Shown here: positions 28,976 through 40,965 of the stretch, one piece after another
Position numbering within the stretch: the stretch's first letter is position 1
Layout of the letters: the number at the start of each line of letters is the position of its first letter
DNA from: Phoronis australis
Taxonomy: Eukaryota; Phoronida; Phoronidae
Direction: 5' to 3'
Assembly: GCA_002633005.1 (NCBI GenBank)
Contig: NMRA01000400.1
Span: 238,771-280,620 of the forward strand
Length of the DNA stretch: 41,850 nucleotides
Program-made: the position numbers and the translations under genes
Notes under the pieces: generated by a model
What the model was told of the DNA's origin: nothing
The model's input: only the letters and a program-made list of their open reading frames with translations
The model's database searches: none

Positions 28976-31900
28976 TGGTAATAAGCGTGAAAAAAACACA
29001 TGGACGACATAATTCAAATTAAAATTGTAATGATTGTTACTCCATAATCTTAGTGGTTTCATTTTGCAAAATATGGTAAAAATTCTTTAATTTGGAACAG
29101 TCCTAGAATTTGGGACACCGATACGCCAATTTACAATGAATTTTATAGATGCTTAAGACTGGGACATGGGCGATTTTGGTGTTCATTGTATTTTTCAATT
29201 TCAGGCACAGAACTTTGTATCAGCAGTCTGAAAATAGACTTGACAGCTATTAAAGTTGCCGGAAATAGCAGCCAGGGCGAAATAGCTGCCCAGGCGTTTT
29301 TCCATCTGTTTATAGTTTATAACATCAAAGTGATAGATGGTTTGTTTACCTTTCGTTCTTTTTTACATACACTATCCCTGAAATCAAGCCACTGGATGTG
29401 AAAAATATAGGCAGGTACAAAACGTAAACTGAAACCTGTGTAGCTTGCATCGTTCTGCATAAATTCCAGAATATAGGAAATGGTTGATTTTGCTGTCTTT
29501 CTGTTGATTCTTGATTTTGGGACGACCAATTCTGGCTATTTCTAAAACTTCCTACAAGCAAAGGCCTTGAACCTGTCCCAAACTGCACAATTTTTACCAA
29601 CTCATCTTATTTCTACACAATCTTGCGTTTTTGTAAATAAACTACTTCTTTAATTCTCGAACAATTTCTTTTTGTTTTCGTTATTTTCTTTGTGTTACTT
29701 CTTAATAACTCAACTGTAATAATGTGCCTTCATGGATATCTAAGCCTAGATATACTGTAATGCATTTCTTGGCTTGCTTCCAGCAAACATTGAACCTATT
29801 TTCAAACCCCAATTCACAGCCTAGTCACTTGGTACAGTTCAGTGTTCAAGACAAAAACGGCTGCGTTAACCTACTGAACTGCACTTATATGCCTATGGTA
29901 ACTCTTCACCTATATTGGGTGCATAACATGATCGACTAGTGAAATTCTATTTTTCTCCATTTTCTTCACAAAAATAAAAATTAAGAAAAGTTAAGTTTAT
30001 TACTAGCATAGCTTGTACCGAGTAGATATCACAAAACAACACTTGGGAGTTTCCATTGTGATTTGCATGCACTCCTTTCTGGAAGACTGGTGGTGTTTTT
30101 GGACTGCAGTCACAGTACATACATCAAGACACATGCACAGATGAAAGACTGAATTCATTTATCCAACAATTCATAGTGCACAGCCAGTGAATGTAAGCAA
30201 CCCTAGGGGTGTTTGTAAGTAAACTAATACAACTCCTAGCAAAAAGACCCTTAGCAGAAAGTTGATTTGTTTTCGGACCAACTATGTCCTTCCTGATGTG
30301 GTAATTGCTCTGCTGTACACAATATGAACTAAGCCTTAGGTTCTGGACAAGCCAAAACACTGGCCCAAATGTTAGCGAGAACAGTAGCAAATTAGACAGT
30401 GACAAGCTGTCCATGCTAAGAGGACATTCTGGAAAGTAAGAGAAACATCATCTGTTTAAAGTAAGTTTTAGAAGTTTGTTTTGTCTAACTCCAATCACTT
30501 TGATGAGGAAGAATCTGATGTCACCCACACTCTGCCATAAATTGATTAGTGCTCTGATAAACCAATGTCTCTTATCCTGGCCATGTGTGTCCTTTGAAGT
30601 ACGCTGGAACTTACCATAAACTACCAGCAAAAGTGAAAATCAGAACCATTCACAATACAGGAAGTTTTGCTACTAGCCAATGGAAATGCAAGCATTTTAG
30701 CCAGTATTTGAAAGCGGAATAGACCACTGTACCTGATCTGATGATGCCCGTGGTTCTTGAGAAACTTAATTACAAATCATAGGGTGCTATGAAATGGACT
30801 TTTCCAGTAACTTGCCATTTAAACAGTGAAAAAGAATCGTTAATGAAAGAATTCAATGTTTTAAAGAAAGACATGGGTCTGCTTAGATGTTAGAGCAGAC
30901 GAAAACAACGTTTGATTAAAAGCATTTAACATTATTAAATTGCTTTCAAATTGTTCCCAAGTCAAAAAAGGTGTGACTTCTGTATTTAGTGAGGACTTGT
31001 AGACGGTTATTAATTGAGATAATATTTCACAAGTTGCCTTGTCATGGAATGTTATTTTATTTGCTGAGCATAATCTCGGCGAGCAATATGACTGCAAGAC
31101 CAAAATCACCTCTCGTCTGCATAAGTCATACTTAACTTTAGGGCAGTAAGTGAAAACTTCATTTAGTAAATAAATTTGGCATAAACAAATTCCTTTTCCG
31201 CCACATCAGGCCCTAACATATGTTCTAACCACCAGGCCAACATGGCAAAACCCAAACTTAGAACCATCAATAATCATAAAGGTCTACAAACCCCACATGA
31301 CGAGCGTTGTCGTAGAAATACGCCTGCACCACTTCAGCTCACCACCATGACTGAAGGCAAAACAGTTCAGACAACGCCTTTAGGTGAAATTAAACTACAA
31401 GTATGCAATGGCACAGACCACCTGCATCAAACCTGTAGCATATATGCAAATTCTACTCCACCATGAGAAATGGAATAGGTTCCATGGAGCACTTCTGCAA
31501 CGGATTACATGGGCGACACAAGAGTCATTTCCAATTTAGGAAATATGTTCACCGCCATGCTTTTTATTTGGATAGTGATGGAAATTCACAGCCTTTTAAA
31601 ACAAATTCTTTGTCACCATCATCATCAGAGTGCAGAAGTGCAGAAAAACAAATCACCATATACAGCATCTCTGACATAGGCTAATTCTGATAAGGGTAAG
31701 ATCCAGTCTTCTTGTGAGAGAGCAGAAGAATGGCCACAGCATGTGGCTCACCACAATTGGTGTATTTTAAACTTGCTAACAACAGCTCTGGGATATCATT
31801 GGTTATCCCAAATAAAAAGTTCGTTAAGATATGATAACTTCATTGCAGACCCATGTCTCTACAGTAACATATCACACATAACCAATTTCAACAGGGGTCT

Positions 31901-32057
31901 TAAAAATGTGTCATCAGGTCATCGACACCTTGAGAACCTGGGAATCCCACTTAGAGTGTCCTACTTTTGAAATCGTGGATGAACTGCAGCACTAGCACAT
32001 ATTATTTCATTGATATTCTGGCCGATTACCTTCGCATGTAACCACAGGCAGACTTTT
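28976..32057. other. Stretch with no recognised gene
   Basis: No recognised gene. A string near 29206-29247 resembles 12917-12957. Open frames of 60-96 codons at 29186-29401, 30124-30414, 30448-30630, 30861-31109 and 31242-31684 have no family resemblance I can name. Some could be remnants of the Penelope-like element upstream, but no motif supports this. Confidence 0.4.
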
Positions 32058-32154
32058 CGGTAATGGTCTGATATAACGTGCCCGAATTTTGAGAACCAGT
32101 TTTCTCTACTGAATAACGGGCATCAAACTGGCACGTTATATCAGACTATTGCCG
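32058..32154. repeat. Short hairpin element with 25-bp inverted repeats
   Basis: The arms at 32058-32082 and 32130-32154 are inverted copies matching at 23 of 25 bases (core GTCTGATATAACGTGCC). A 47-nt spacer separates them. CGAATTTTGA also occurs just after the left arm and just after the right arm. It may be a tiny MITE or an RNA-hairpin locus. Confidence 0.85.
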
Positions 32155-32450
32155 CGAATTTTGAAACAAAAAAAGCGTAACATTATTTTGTAATATGGAC
32201 CATAAAAGCAATGCCAAGTGACAATTTATGGTAAAATCTCTCAAATTTCACAAGCAAATAAGAGCCAAAATCACCCTTTTTCATTATCAAATGGTTTTAA
32301 CAATGTTGTGAATGGTCACATAATGCTAAAATAGGTACAGAGGTTGAACATGGGAAAGCATTAATTTGGTGTGGAAAAAATGATAAAATAAAATTTCACT
32401 TCTTGGCCAAATTGTATTCTAAATTAAAGAGAATTCACAGAAATCAAGGT

Positions 32451-32911
32451 ACCTAAACTACACGGTTAACGGACTCATAAACACGGCCCACGGACGCATG
32501 AACACGACTCACGGACCTGCAAACACCGTCCACTGACTCACAAACACGGGAACGGACTCACAAAACACGATCCACGCACCCAAATACACGGGACACGGAC
32601 TCATATTCCCGAGGAAACACGGTTAACAGGCTGCCAACCACGGTTTACCGACAAAATGGAGATGTCAGCTGACCCAGGAAGCCGATGAGTTCGTGACTCG
32701 TGTTTGGCGGTCCGTTAACCGTGTTTCCTCGTGAATATGAGTCCGTGTCCCGTGTATTTGGGTGCGTGGATCGTGCTTTGTGAGTCCGTTCCCGTGTTTG
32801 TGAGTCAGAGGACGGTGTTTGTGAGTCAGTGGACGGTGTTTGCAGGTCCGTTAGTCGTGTTTATGCATCCGTGCCCGTGTTTATGAGTCCGTTGACCGTG
32901 CAGTTTAGGTG
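32451..32911. repeat. Large foldback: two about 200-bp inverted arms of 20-22 nt units
   Basis: The left arm (32451 to about 32645) and right arm (about 32700-32911) are inverted copies, with a loop of about 55 nt. Each arm is itself a string of degenerate 20-22 nt units with consensus near CACGGACTCAYAAACACGG. Corresponding units in the two arms match each other far better than neighbouring units do. The right arm has one extra unit (about 32803-32823). The arms are CpG-rich compared with flanking DNA. It has no coding content; the open frame at 32826-33131 only clips one arm. Confidence 0.93.
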
Positions 32912-35137
32912 CATTGGTAATGCTTCCAATAACCCAATGACAGCTGTACTTCATTTCCGCTGCTTCCCATACTCGTAAATTATCTCTTTGTTGAGCAGAC
33001 TCACAAAATGTCATGAACTTCCATGACATGTAGTTCAAATGGCAGTTATTGGTGAGCCGGCTCATGGATGGGACAGTCTCGCCAGTTGGTGACAGAGACA
33101 AGCTGGGCAGGTCTGAGAAGACCAACTTCAAGGTTTTCCAACAGGGTCAGCATAATTCGCAGGAGACAATACGGATTAGTGGAAATACTTCCTGTAAAAA
33201 TTCCTCAAAGTTTGTGGGATTTCGAAACCCGTGGGAAAGCAGCTTTTGAAAACGGACAATGATTATGGAAATCATTTTTGAGCAATATAACTAAACAGAT
33301 GAAGCCTTTTTACTGCTCAAAAGACATTCCAGTTGGTCTGACTTAAACGATCAAAATTTGCAGCGAACTAAAATCCGTAGCTACTTTAGCTGAGGTCAAG
33401 CGTACATCAAAAAGACTACGTTCACTGCACAGCTACTGGTGTGCTGCAAATAGTGCCCAATGCACATATTGACAGAATATATGTACATTGCTCATCTTAC
33501 ATCAAGTATCCTCATGCCTTGCCGCTCAGTTCATGTTAAATTCAGAGACTTACTAGTGGTGTTCACATGTAAAAGAATCACAGGAAATTTTCACAAGCTG
33601 CCGCTATTGACATGATTGGTTTGTTGATCCCAGCCTCAAGCAATCAGGTCTTAAATTTCTAGTACCTATCTGTGATGCATAATCATTGTTGCAAATATCA
33701 TACATATACTCTAGTACATATCATTGTCGGTTAGTAGCACTCGTGATAACGTTTGTTGTACAATTGACAACATACTTTTCTTGCATGTGGAACTTTTATT
33801 CATAGACAAGTTAACACAAACCATCAAATTGTTCAAAGACCTTCTTGAAAAAGCTCTATAATAATTACACACACAAACAAATCAAATGCAAACAAAGGGA
33901 ATACTTCATTTTGATCGCTGCACATTTCTTTAGGTCAACAGGAAAATGACAATTCGCAAGCGTATTCGGTAATCATTTCAGCTTTATCAAGAATAAGCAC
34001 AACTGCACTGCATGGAGGCTTAAAACTGAAGAAATATTGTGGTTTCAATAATTGGTGACAAACTTGCCTGTTGATGAAAAATTTATTCATCATCAAAGTG
34101 TAACATTAACACTGGCTTTCTACTGACAATAAGACAATCGATGCAGTCACTGAATGTCATTTCCCCATAATGTGTACCAAATTGAAAAGTTTTTACCATT
34201 AGTGTAAATAAAGCCTTTCTCCTGAAAGGAAAAGTTAATGTCACTCAATGAGAAAGGGCAGGTATTTACACCAGATGCTTTTGGTTTTCAGTTAACTGGG
34301 ATCTAATTTCAACGGCCTATAGAAGCGCTTGTATAAAAGGTCCAGTTCCGGCATGTGGCTTTCCTTCATGTAACCTCATTCAGCCTCAGTAACATCCACA
34401 ATTAGACCCTTGAAGGTAAACACAACAGCATATCACTTGACTGGTTTTGTGTCCAAAATCTGACCAGGAACTAGACCAGAGTGTCAATAGGTCTTCTTAA
34501 GCCTCATGTTTCTTCCAGGAAAGGAAATAAGCTATTGTCCACACCACTCATTGCCTATGAAAGGGCATCCTTACCAAGGAGGCTGACTTGTGTAGCAGTC
34601 AGATAGTAGTTCCTCTTCATACACTGGCACATTGTCTTATGGTTAGTATTGCGATTCACATTTCTCCAGGGCCACTGACTTGTACATTGTGCCATGCAGG
34701 GAACCGACGCACTGACTATGAGTTCAATACACAATAGCCAGGATTTAGGTCTGCCAACAGAACATTTGGTTGCAACCGCGGAAATTGCAGGTTCGAATCC
34801 GTGCCGAGGTTCATCTCTGAGCAAAACCTTTCTCACCCATACTGACACTAGAAGCTGAATACTATAAAGTGCGTGACACACCCTAAACAAAAAAGCTGCT
34901 ACATGTCGATTTTAAGGCTAACGCGGACATTCATGTGGCTGTAGCCAATACGAGTTTACGAATAAGAACAGCACCTTTCCAAAAAAGCTAATGCTAGTTT
35001 TCAGATTGATCTTACGTAGTAATTAAACATTCACTCGTTTTTAACCTGAAACATGTTTCTAAGCACCTTCTTGTATTTTAAGTCCCGTCAGCACACACAC
35101 ACAGCCTACCCTGGAACAACTTGCACTAGTGCAACTC
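32912..35137. other. Stretch with no recognised gene
   Basis: No recognised gene. It contains a tRNA-type B-box at 34790-34800 (listed separately). Open frames at 33049-33262 and 34555-34890 have no known relatives. Confidence 0.4.
34728..34805 (+). repeat. Possible tRNA-derived SINE remnant
   Basis: A perfect RNA polymerase III B-box, GGTTCGAATCC, is at 34790-34800. A weak A-box-like TAGCCAGGATTTAGG lies about 45-60 nt upstream. The flanks do not form acceptor or T stems, so it is not a functional tRNA gene. Confidence 0.3.
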
Positions 35138-35770
35138 AGGGCTTTATCCAGGATTTCGAAAATAGGGTGTCCAAAATGGGGTTCCCAATATTCCAGGGCG
35201 CCCATGATTCCGACATAGCCTTACCCCCACTCCCAACCACCATTCACCAGTAACTCCCTCCCCCCACACACACAGAGGTTTTTTACAAAAAAACACGTTG
35301 AACAAGGCTTTTACATGTAAGTTTACAAAAACAGCTCTCTTGTAGTGATATTTTTACCAAAAAAAAAATGTGTGGATCAGTTACCAAACAGAAGAAAAAT
35401 GCACAGATGATGCTAAGATGTCTATGGCAGAGACACTCTGGCAACCAAACCTGCTTATGATTGACAGGTCTACTAAATACTTTGAAAATAGTTTGAACAT
35501 TGTAACATTTTATATACATTGTATATTCATTTCTGAGTTGAAAGCTCCAACTTCTCTCTTTCAATAGGGGTGTCCTAGTAATCTTAGAATGTGGGTGTCC
35601 ACAGGAGAAATTTTGATTGACAGGGCATCCAAATGATACATTGGGCGATCTTGCCAGGGCCTCCAGATTAGTGCCAGGACCTATACTGCTTGAAGGCCTG
35701 GCAGGGGTTCATCCAGGATTTCAAAAGTAGGGTGTCCAAAATGACTTTCTAATTTGTTAGGGCATTCATG
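35138..35770. repeat. Diverged direct repeat (35138-35215 and 35702-35770)
   Basis: Both copies read ATCCAGGATTTC.AAA.TAGGGTGTCCAAAATG, followed by a looser GGGC.(C)CATGAT block. Further GGTGTCC/GGGCATCC strings occur between them (35570-35632), and inverted relatives occur near 38029-38112. This looks like debris of one repeat family. Confidence 0.7.
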
Positions 35771-35799
35771 ATCAATGATACTTAACTATTTCTATGACC

Positions 35800-36060
35800 C
35801 CAATAATAATAATAATATTGATTACAAATTTAGGTAAAATCTAATAATGATATAGAAGGGAATAATAATGCAAAACAGCAAATTCTAAGGAATAATGGTA
35901 TAGACGGGAAATTTGTGGAAAATTAAAAAATAATATAGACTGGAATAATAACATTGATTATAAATTTGCGTAAAATCTAGTAACAGTAGATGGAAATAAT
36001 AAGAAGTGCAAAATCTAATAATGATATAGATGGGATTGGAATAATAGTGCAAAGAAGTAT
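35800..36060. repeat. AT-rich degenerate repeat
   Basis: Iterated AATAATAAT, TTGATTA.AAATTT, GTAAAATCTA.TAA and GATATAGA.GGGAATAAT elements recur several times with irregular spacing. It is low-complexity sequence, not coding. Confidence 0.7.
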
Positions 36061-37700
36061 ATTCTGTCTGACTTTTAAATTGAACATTAGCATAGTTAAA
36101 TTATTGCAGTGGTGTATCCACACATGCCATAACATAGTACAGTGAAGTGGAATTAAAGTGTCATTGCTAAAACAAAGACCATTCGTTTATTCAATAACTT
36201 TAAATGGAAGTCTATATAGATGTGTTTCAAACAGTACGCGTCATCATTTTAATCAAAAAAGAATCTGACATTCATACTAGAGATGCTAATGTCGACTAAG
36301 TCCAAAAATTATAACAAGGAGGTAAAGATTTCAGCAGCAACGTCCAGACTTCCACGAAGCCGACAGTCTGAATAAAGGTAATAAAGTGTCTTGTTAAAAC
36401 AAGTCGCATTTTTGTCATACATGTTCCTGACAGTCGAGCCTTTGTTTCTCTCAATCTAATGTTTGCACAATGTTCATAGTCAATACCCTCGTAATGTTAG
36501 TCAGAATTCGACGTCAAAAAGTCGGTACATCAAAAAATTTTACACAGCCAGAAATTGCGATTTCTTGCAGAATTGCCCAACATTCGAGTCCACGACCACA
36601 ACTACGTCCAACATCTTGAATATCTAATTAGGTATAATAAACAAACCGATTCACGTGCGCTTTTCCATTTATTTGGACGGGAGAGCAAGTAGAAATGAAT
36701 TTCAATAGATATCGACTGGATTGTCGAACGTTAGCAACTATGTCATTTTTAAGATTGTCACAGGCCCATTCTTCCAGTTCATAAAAACAATCTACTCTCA
36801 AGTTTGGAGCGAATTATAAAAATGGTGATGTCCGATGTTGTTGACAACTTGTTGGTACTTTGTTGATTATAGGAACCTGGTTCCTAGGTTGATTAAAAGG
36901 TTCGGCACCGTTCATTAACTGCACGGGTATTTGCGCTTCGTTGACTTGCCGCGTTATCACCACGGTCCGTATCTGTAGCTGGATTATTTGTCGTACCAGC
37001 ATCTGAATCAAAGTCTGTATTTGGAACATCTCTTGGTTTGTAAAATAATCCTCAAATTCTTTAGGCCTTTGCGCGGCAGATGACATGATTAAGTATGTAG
37101 AATGCGCATGTCAATAATGACGGAAACTGCAGATGACACTGGCTATGCAAAATCCCGGAATTATTCCCCTGGAAACGCAAACTTCGGGGAAAGACACAGT
37201 GAAGAGTTGGTACGGCTTTCCAGATTTTCACAGAGTGCAATCATAAATATTGGATCACCCAAAGAAACTCGTAGAATGTGTTTTTATTCATATGTATGTG
37301 GAGCTGCCGGTAGCACCGGTCTCTGTCACGGGGCGCGCGGAATATTGAAAAAATGCACTTTTTGTGCATTAAATTCCTCATTTCTGAAACTACTGATGGC
37401 CTATTTCTTTCAGCGACTGCCGACCAGCCGTTAATATTAAGAGAAGTGGTCATCATTTCAAGCTTTTTAAATTTTGCCAACACTTTCTTAATTCTGACCG
37501 ATCCTGTCAAACGTACCTGTCCAAAATAACATTCTGGCCGTCCAACAGAAAGCCGCTGCGTAAACCCTTGCTTGGGAGTCCGATTATTTTACGCATTGAA
37601 ACGTACAGTTGTATATTTTAGCGAATAAAATCTTTTAATGTGTATGACATGTGACTTTCGTGTGTAACGCGAAGTCGTATATAGCTCTCCTAAATTACGA
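36061..37700. other. Stretch with no recognised gene; one doubtful coding segment
   Basis: No recognised product. On the minus strand, 36814-37086 opens with MSSAAQRPKEFEDYFTNQE. After about residue 20 the neighbouring frame gives a more protein-like, Asp/Asn/Thr/Ala-rich sequence (36865 to about 37030). This suggests a coding exon with a one-base shift, or chance. Plus-strand 37102-37434 and minus-strand 37241-37510 overlap and match nothing I know. Confidence 0.3.
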
Positions 37701-37704
37701 AATC

Positions 37705-37800
37705 TGAACCGAGTGTCTCGTGGTCTAGAGGTTTAGAGCGAATTAAGAGCAAATTAATCAAGTCTTACGACCAACATACGATACCCGGTGTCAGCAGCTA
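37705..37800 (+). repeat. Possible tRNA-like SINE head
   Basis: TCGTGGTCTAGAGGTTTAGAGC (37718 onward) resembles the 5' part and A-box of tRNAs. About 40-50 nt later GATACCCGGTG is at best a degenerate B-box. There is no cloverleaf, and this is a weak call. Confidence 0.25.
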
Positions 37801-40800
37801 AGTTTTGGTGTAACAAATTTGTAATGAATGAAACAACAATTGAGAACTTGCTGCATCAAATAATCGTGGAGAGTGGAAAAAGGTTAGCAAATTAATAAAT
37901 GTAAAGACCCAAATAAGCGTCGTATAGACCGGCAAACGAGTCTGAAAAAATAATCAATACGGCTATTCGGAACTCGAGAGTAAAAGACACATCGATGCTT
38001 ACTATTCAGACATCAACATGCTGAACAGGGCATCCTAAAGTTGTACAGGACACCCTAGCTATGGAGTCTAAATGGGAGTCAATGTGTCCATTTGGAGTCC
38101 CTGGATGCCAACTAGATGAAAGCCTGTAGGCAGGATTATACTTATTAGTAATACGATCACCTCACCCGCTGCAAGGCAGAGAGCTGATGGTCTTCACTCA
38201 ATTTGAATTAATACCATGATTGAAAAAAATCATACTGAACAATATGTAAAGAAAATTTATACCAGGAGTCAATGAATAACGAGATTGGTTACAAACACAC
38301 AGCCAAAACTATGATTACTTGCCCTTCAGTGTTTTATCACAAATATATACATTGTACACAGTAAAAGAGGAGAAGTCAGACAAAAATACCATTTCCCAGT
38401 CTTGTGAGCCAATTCTGCTAACAGCAAAAATGACTGGTAACAATTACAATAACAGGGAAATTTTAATTCCAGAAAGCATAAGCCACATTTACAAATCCTC
38501 ATGTTCATTCCTCCTCATTTTCGGTGATGAGAGAAGACAATTCTGACCGGGAATTTGGCTTCAGCTTGTCATTATTTTCCTCAGTTTTATCTTATTTATT
38601 CACCGAATTGTACACATTAACTAATTTTTATAACCAAATCTAATTGTACATAGCTCTCTGTATTTCACTTCAGGAAATTATTTGCGACTGGGCCCATTTG
38701 AAAATGACTGTATTCACTGAAGTGGTCACCCAGTCTTTTAAAGGAGTTTAAATAAATAAATTCACCTAGCCGCCATGATGGGGACTCATATCTTTGGCTT
38801 AGATCATTATATTAAAATAATCGTGTCACTGGCACACAAAACAATGGCAGGTAATAGACATAATTTATATAAAATGTGGAAGGGGTGCTGGTTATTGGAA
38901 TGAACATTTCGTAAATGGAATGTATAAAAAGTTGTATCTGTACATCAAAGAAGATAATGTATATTGACAGGTAAGTTGGAATTTTTCATGGGTTGTGTGA
39001 TTTTTGACAATGTTTTGTTAAAAGTTATCTTCAGCTTCTGAAGACAATTTTGAGGTGGCAAGTTGCCAAGGATAATTTACAACCTGACGCCCGTGTTTAC
39101 AGTCAACACCATCACTGGCGGATCTAAGATGAAACATGTCCTAGAACGCGCTAGCTTACATGGTCGTCTCAATCTGCCAACTAGCAGGTATAGGTTGGTC
39201 CTGATTTATCAACACACCACTAAGTCGCTAGCGTAGTGTGATTGATCAAATGCTAAATGACAAGCGCCCCAGTGCTTTCTAAGATGTCTATTAGCCTGTG
39301 AACAAATCAAACCTGGGCTCGACATAATGAGCTGCAGGTCACATTTGCGACGTGAAATTTGGAAATGCGAGCTGAGATTTTTGTCAGCTCGTATCAAGTC
39401 GCAAAATGCGACCTGGAATTTCCAACGAATGCGAGCTGAGTTTTTTCACTTCTCGGCAGATACCTGGCAAATATAAAGCAACTATTGTTAATCCGACTAT
39501 TATTTGATTGTTGCCAAATCCAAGTTCAAAAGACCACTAACTGAGAACAGCCCTCCCGTTGACTTGTAAGCAAGTCGCGTGACCATGGGATATGCAGAAT
39601 CGATCTTTGACGCGTTTCATTGGCTAACATTTTCGGCCACTTTTGCAAATTTCCGGATTTGCCGAAGAAAGTTTCGGGCCATACAACACGTGATAAAACC
39701 TCCCAAAACAGTGGTGTTTCTATTAATTCTTAAGCGATCAACTTATCAAACTTTGTGGTGGACAAATATGTTTGTTTTTCGCTTAAGATGTCCTTATTAC
39801 CTTTACCAAATATCCACGACAATATCCCTGATATCGCACTGCGGCACCGGTCGGTCCCGTTGTTAGCGCGCAAGCGGCCCCGGCAAGACAATCGTGACTT
39901 AGATATGTGCGCCTCGTTTTTATCCCATAAGACAGCCACAGTGAAAATGACAACCTATTAATCCCTGAACGACAATCACATCTTTACTTTCAGTTGCAAA
40001 GAAATTCTCAAACCCCAATACTTGTTTCTGGGGCTACGTGCGCGAAATATGATTTGTCTTTCACACGTTGTTGCCAACGTAAAGTGTAGGCCTATTCCAG
40101 CGATTCAAGTGTGTGAACTCACGCGTGCGCACCGTTTAAAAAGAGAACAGCGGCAGTCCTAAATGAAAGAGTATACCGGCTTGGCTCTGTTAAGCACCCG
40201 GGTGCCAATGGTTTATTTGAAAATGAACTCATAGATTTCCGGCGGTTATAAAAGACCTCCTCCCGTTCAGTAACGCTAGGACCTCGCTAAAAAGCAAGAC
40301 TTTGCGAGATTACGTGAGATATTGCGGTATATTTTTAATAGAAACACGTGACTGTCTAGACCACCGCCGCCGTAAAAATGTTCAGACTCCAATAGAAACA
40401 ATCATGTTCCAACTGAAGCGGGCAATTAAAAACAAAATTATTCCGGGTGGCTAAAAAGGGTACAGTGTAGGTGGTAACGATATGCAGAAAGTCACCCCTA
40501 CTAGATGGAGTTTGCCTCGCAAAATCGTATTATTATAACGTTTCTTACCATTGCAGGGTTTTAATATCTTATTACCGCAAACACTCAGGTTAACGACTAT
40601 GCTAACGCACAAGCCTACTTCCTACCATTGAAGTGTTTCACAATAAGCACTCACTGATCTACTAAGCATTCCCCCTCAACCTTTGAGAATTTCCAATTAA
40701 AGGCGAAGGCAACCTTTTTCCATGTCATTTTGAGCTAAAATAAGGTTGGTTCGTTATCCTAGTCATATTTTCCACTTAATTACAGCTTTTCGTAATTTTA

Positions 40801-40965
40801 TTAATTACTTGTCCGCTACTGCGGAAGTGACGTTTTAGGAGGCAAGCATTTCGCGCCAATTTCTTTTCATATAGTCTGACGGTGAGAGCTGCCGAGTCAT
40901 TCATTGTTCTACCTCGGTTGTGTTAAGTTTCGCCATCGTTTGCTTTCATTTACTAGTCAGTCAAC
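37801..40965. other. Stretch with no recognised gene
   Basis: No recognised gene or RNA. Repeat debris lies at 38029-38112 and a CpG-rich duplication at 39346-39447. A 12-bp palindrome GCACCCGGGTGC lies near 40194. Open frames of 60-95 codons (38319-38546, 39579-39866, 39730-39939) have no known relatives. Confidence 0.4.
39346..39447. repeat. Two-copy, about 61-bp CpG-containing tandem duplication
   Basis: TGCGAC.TG.AATTT at 39346 recurs at 39407. GCGAGCTGAG at 39367 recurs at 39431. CGAGCTGA...TCAGCTCG within the first unit is an inverted repeat. Confidence 0.75.

Noticed and set aside
32451-32911. Regular repeat units suggesting a CRISPR-like array
   Set aside because: The units are head-to-tail without unique spacers, are mirrored as an inverted repeat, and the window is eukaryotic.
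34790-34800. tRNA gene suggested by a perfect B-box
   Set aside because: The T stem and acceptor stem do not pair and no proper A-box/D arm exists; kept only as a weak SINE remnant.
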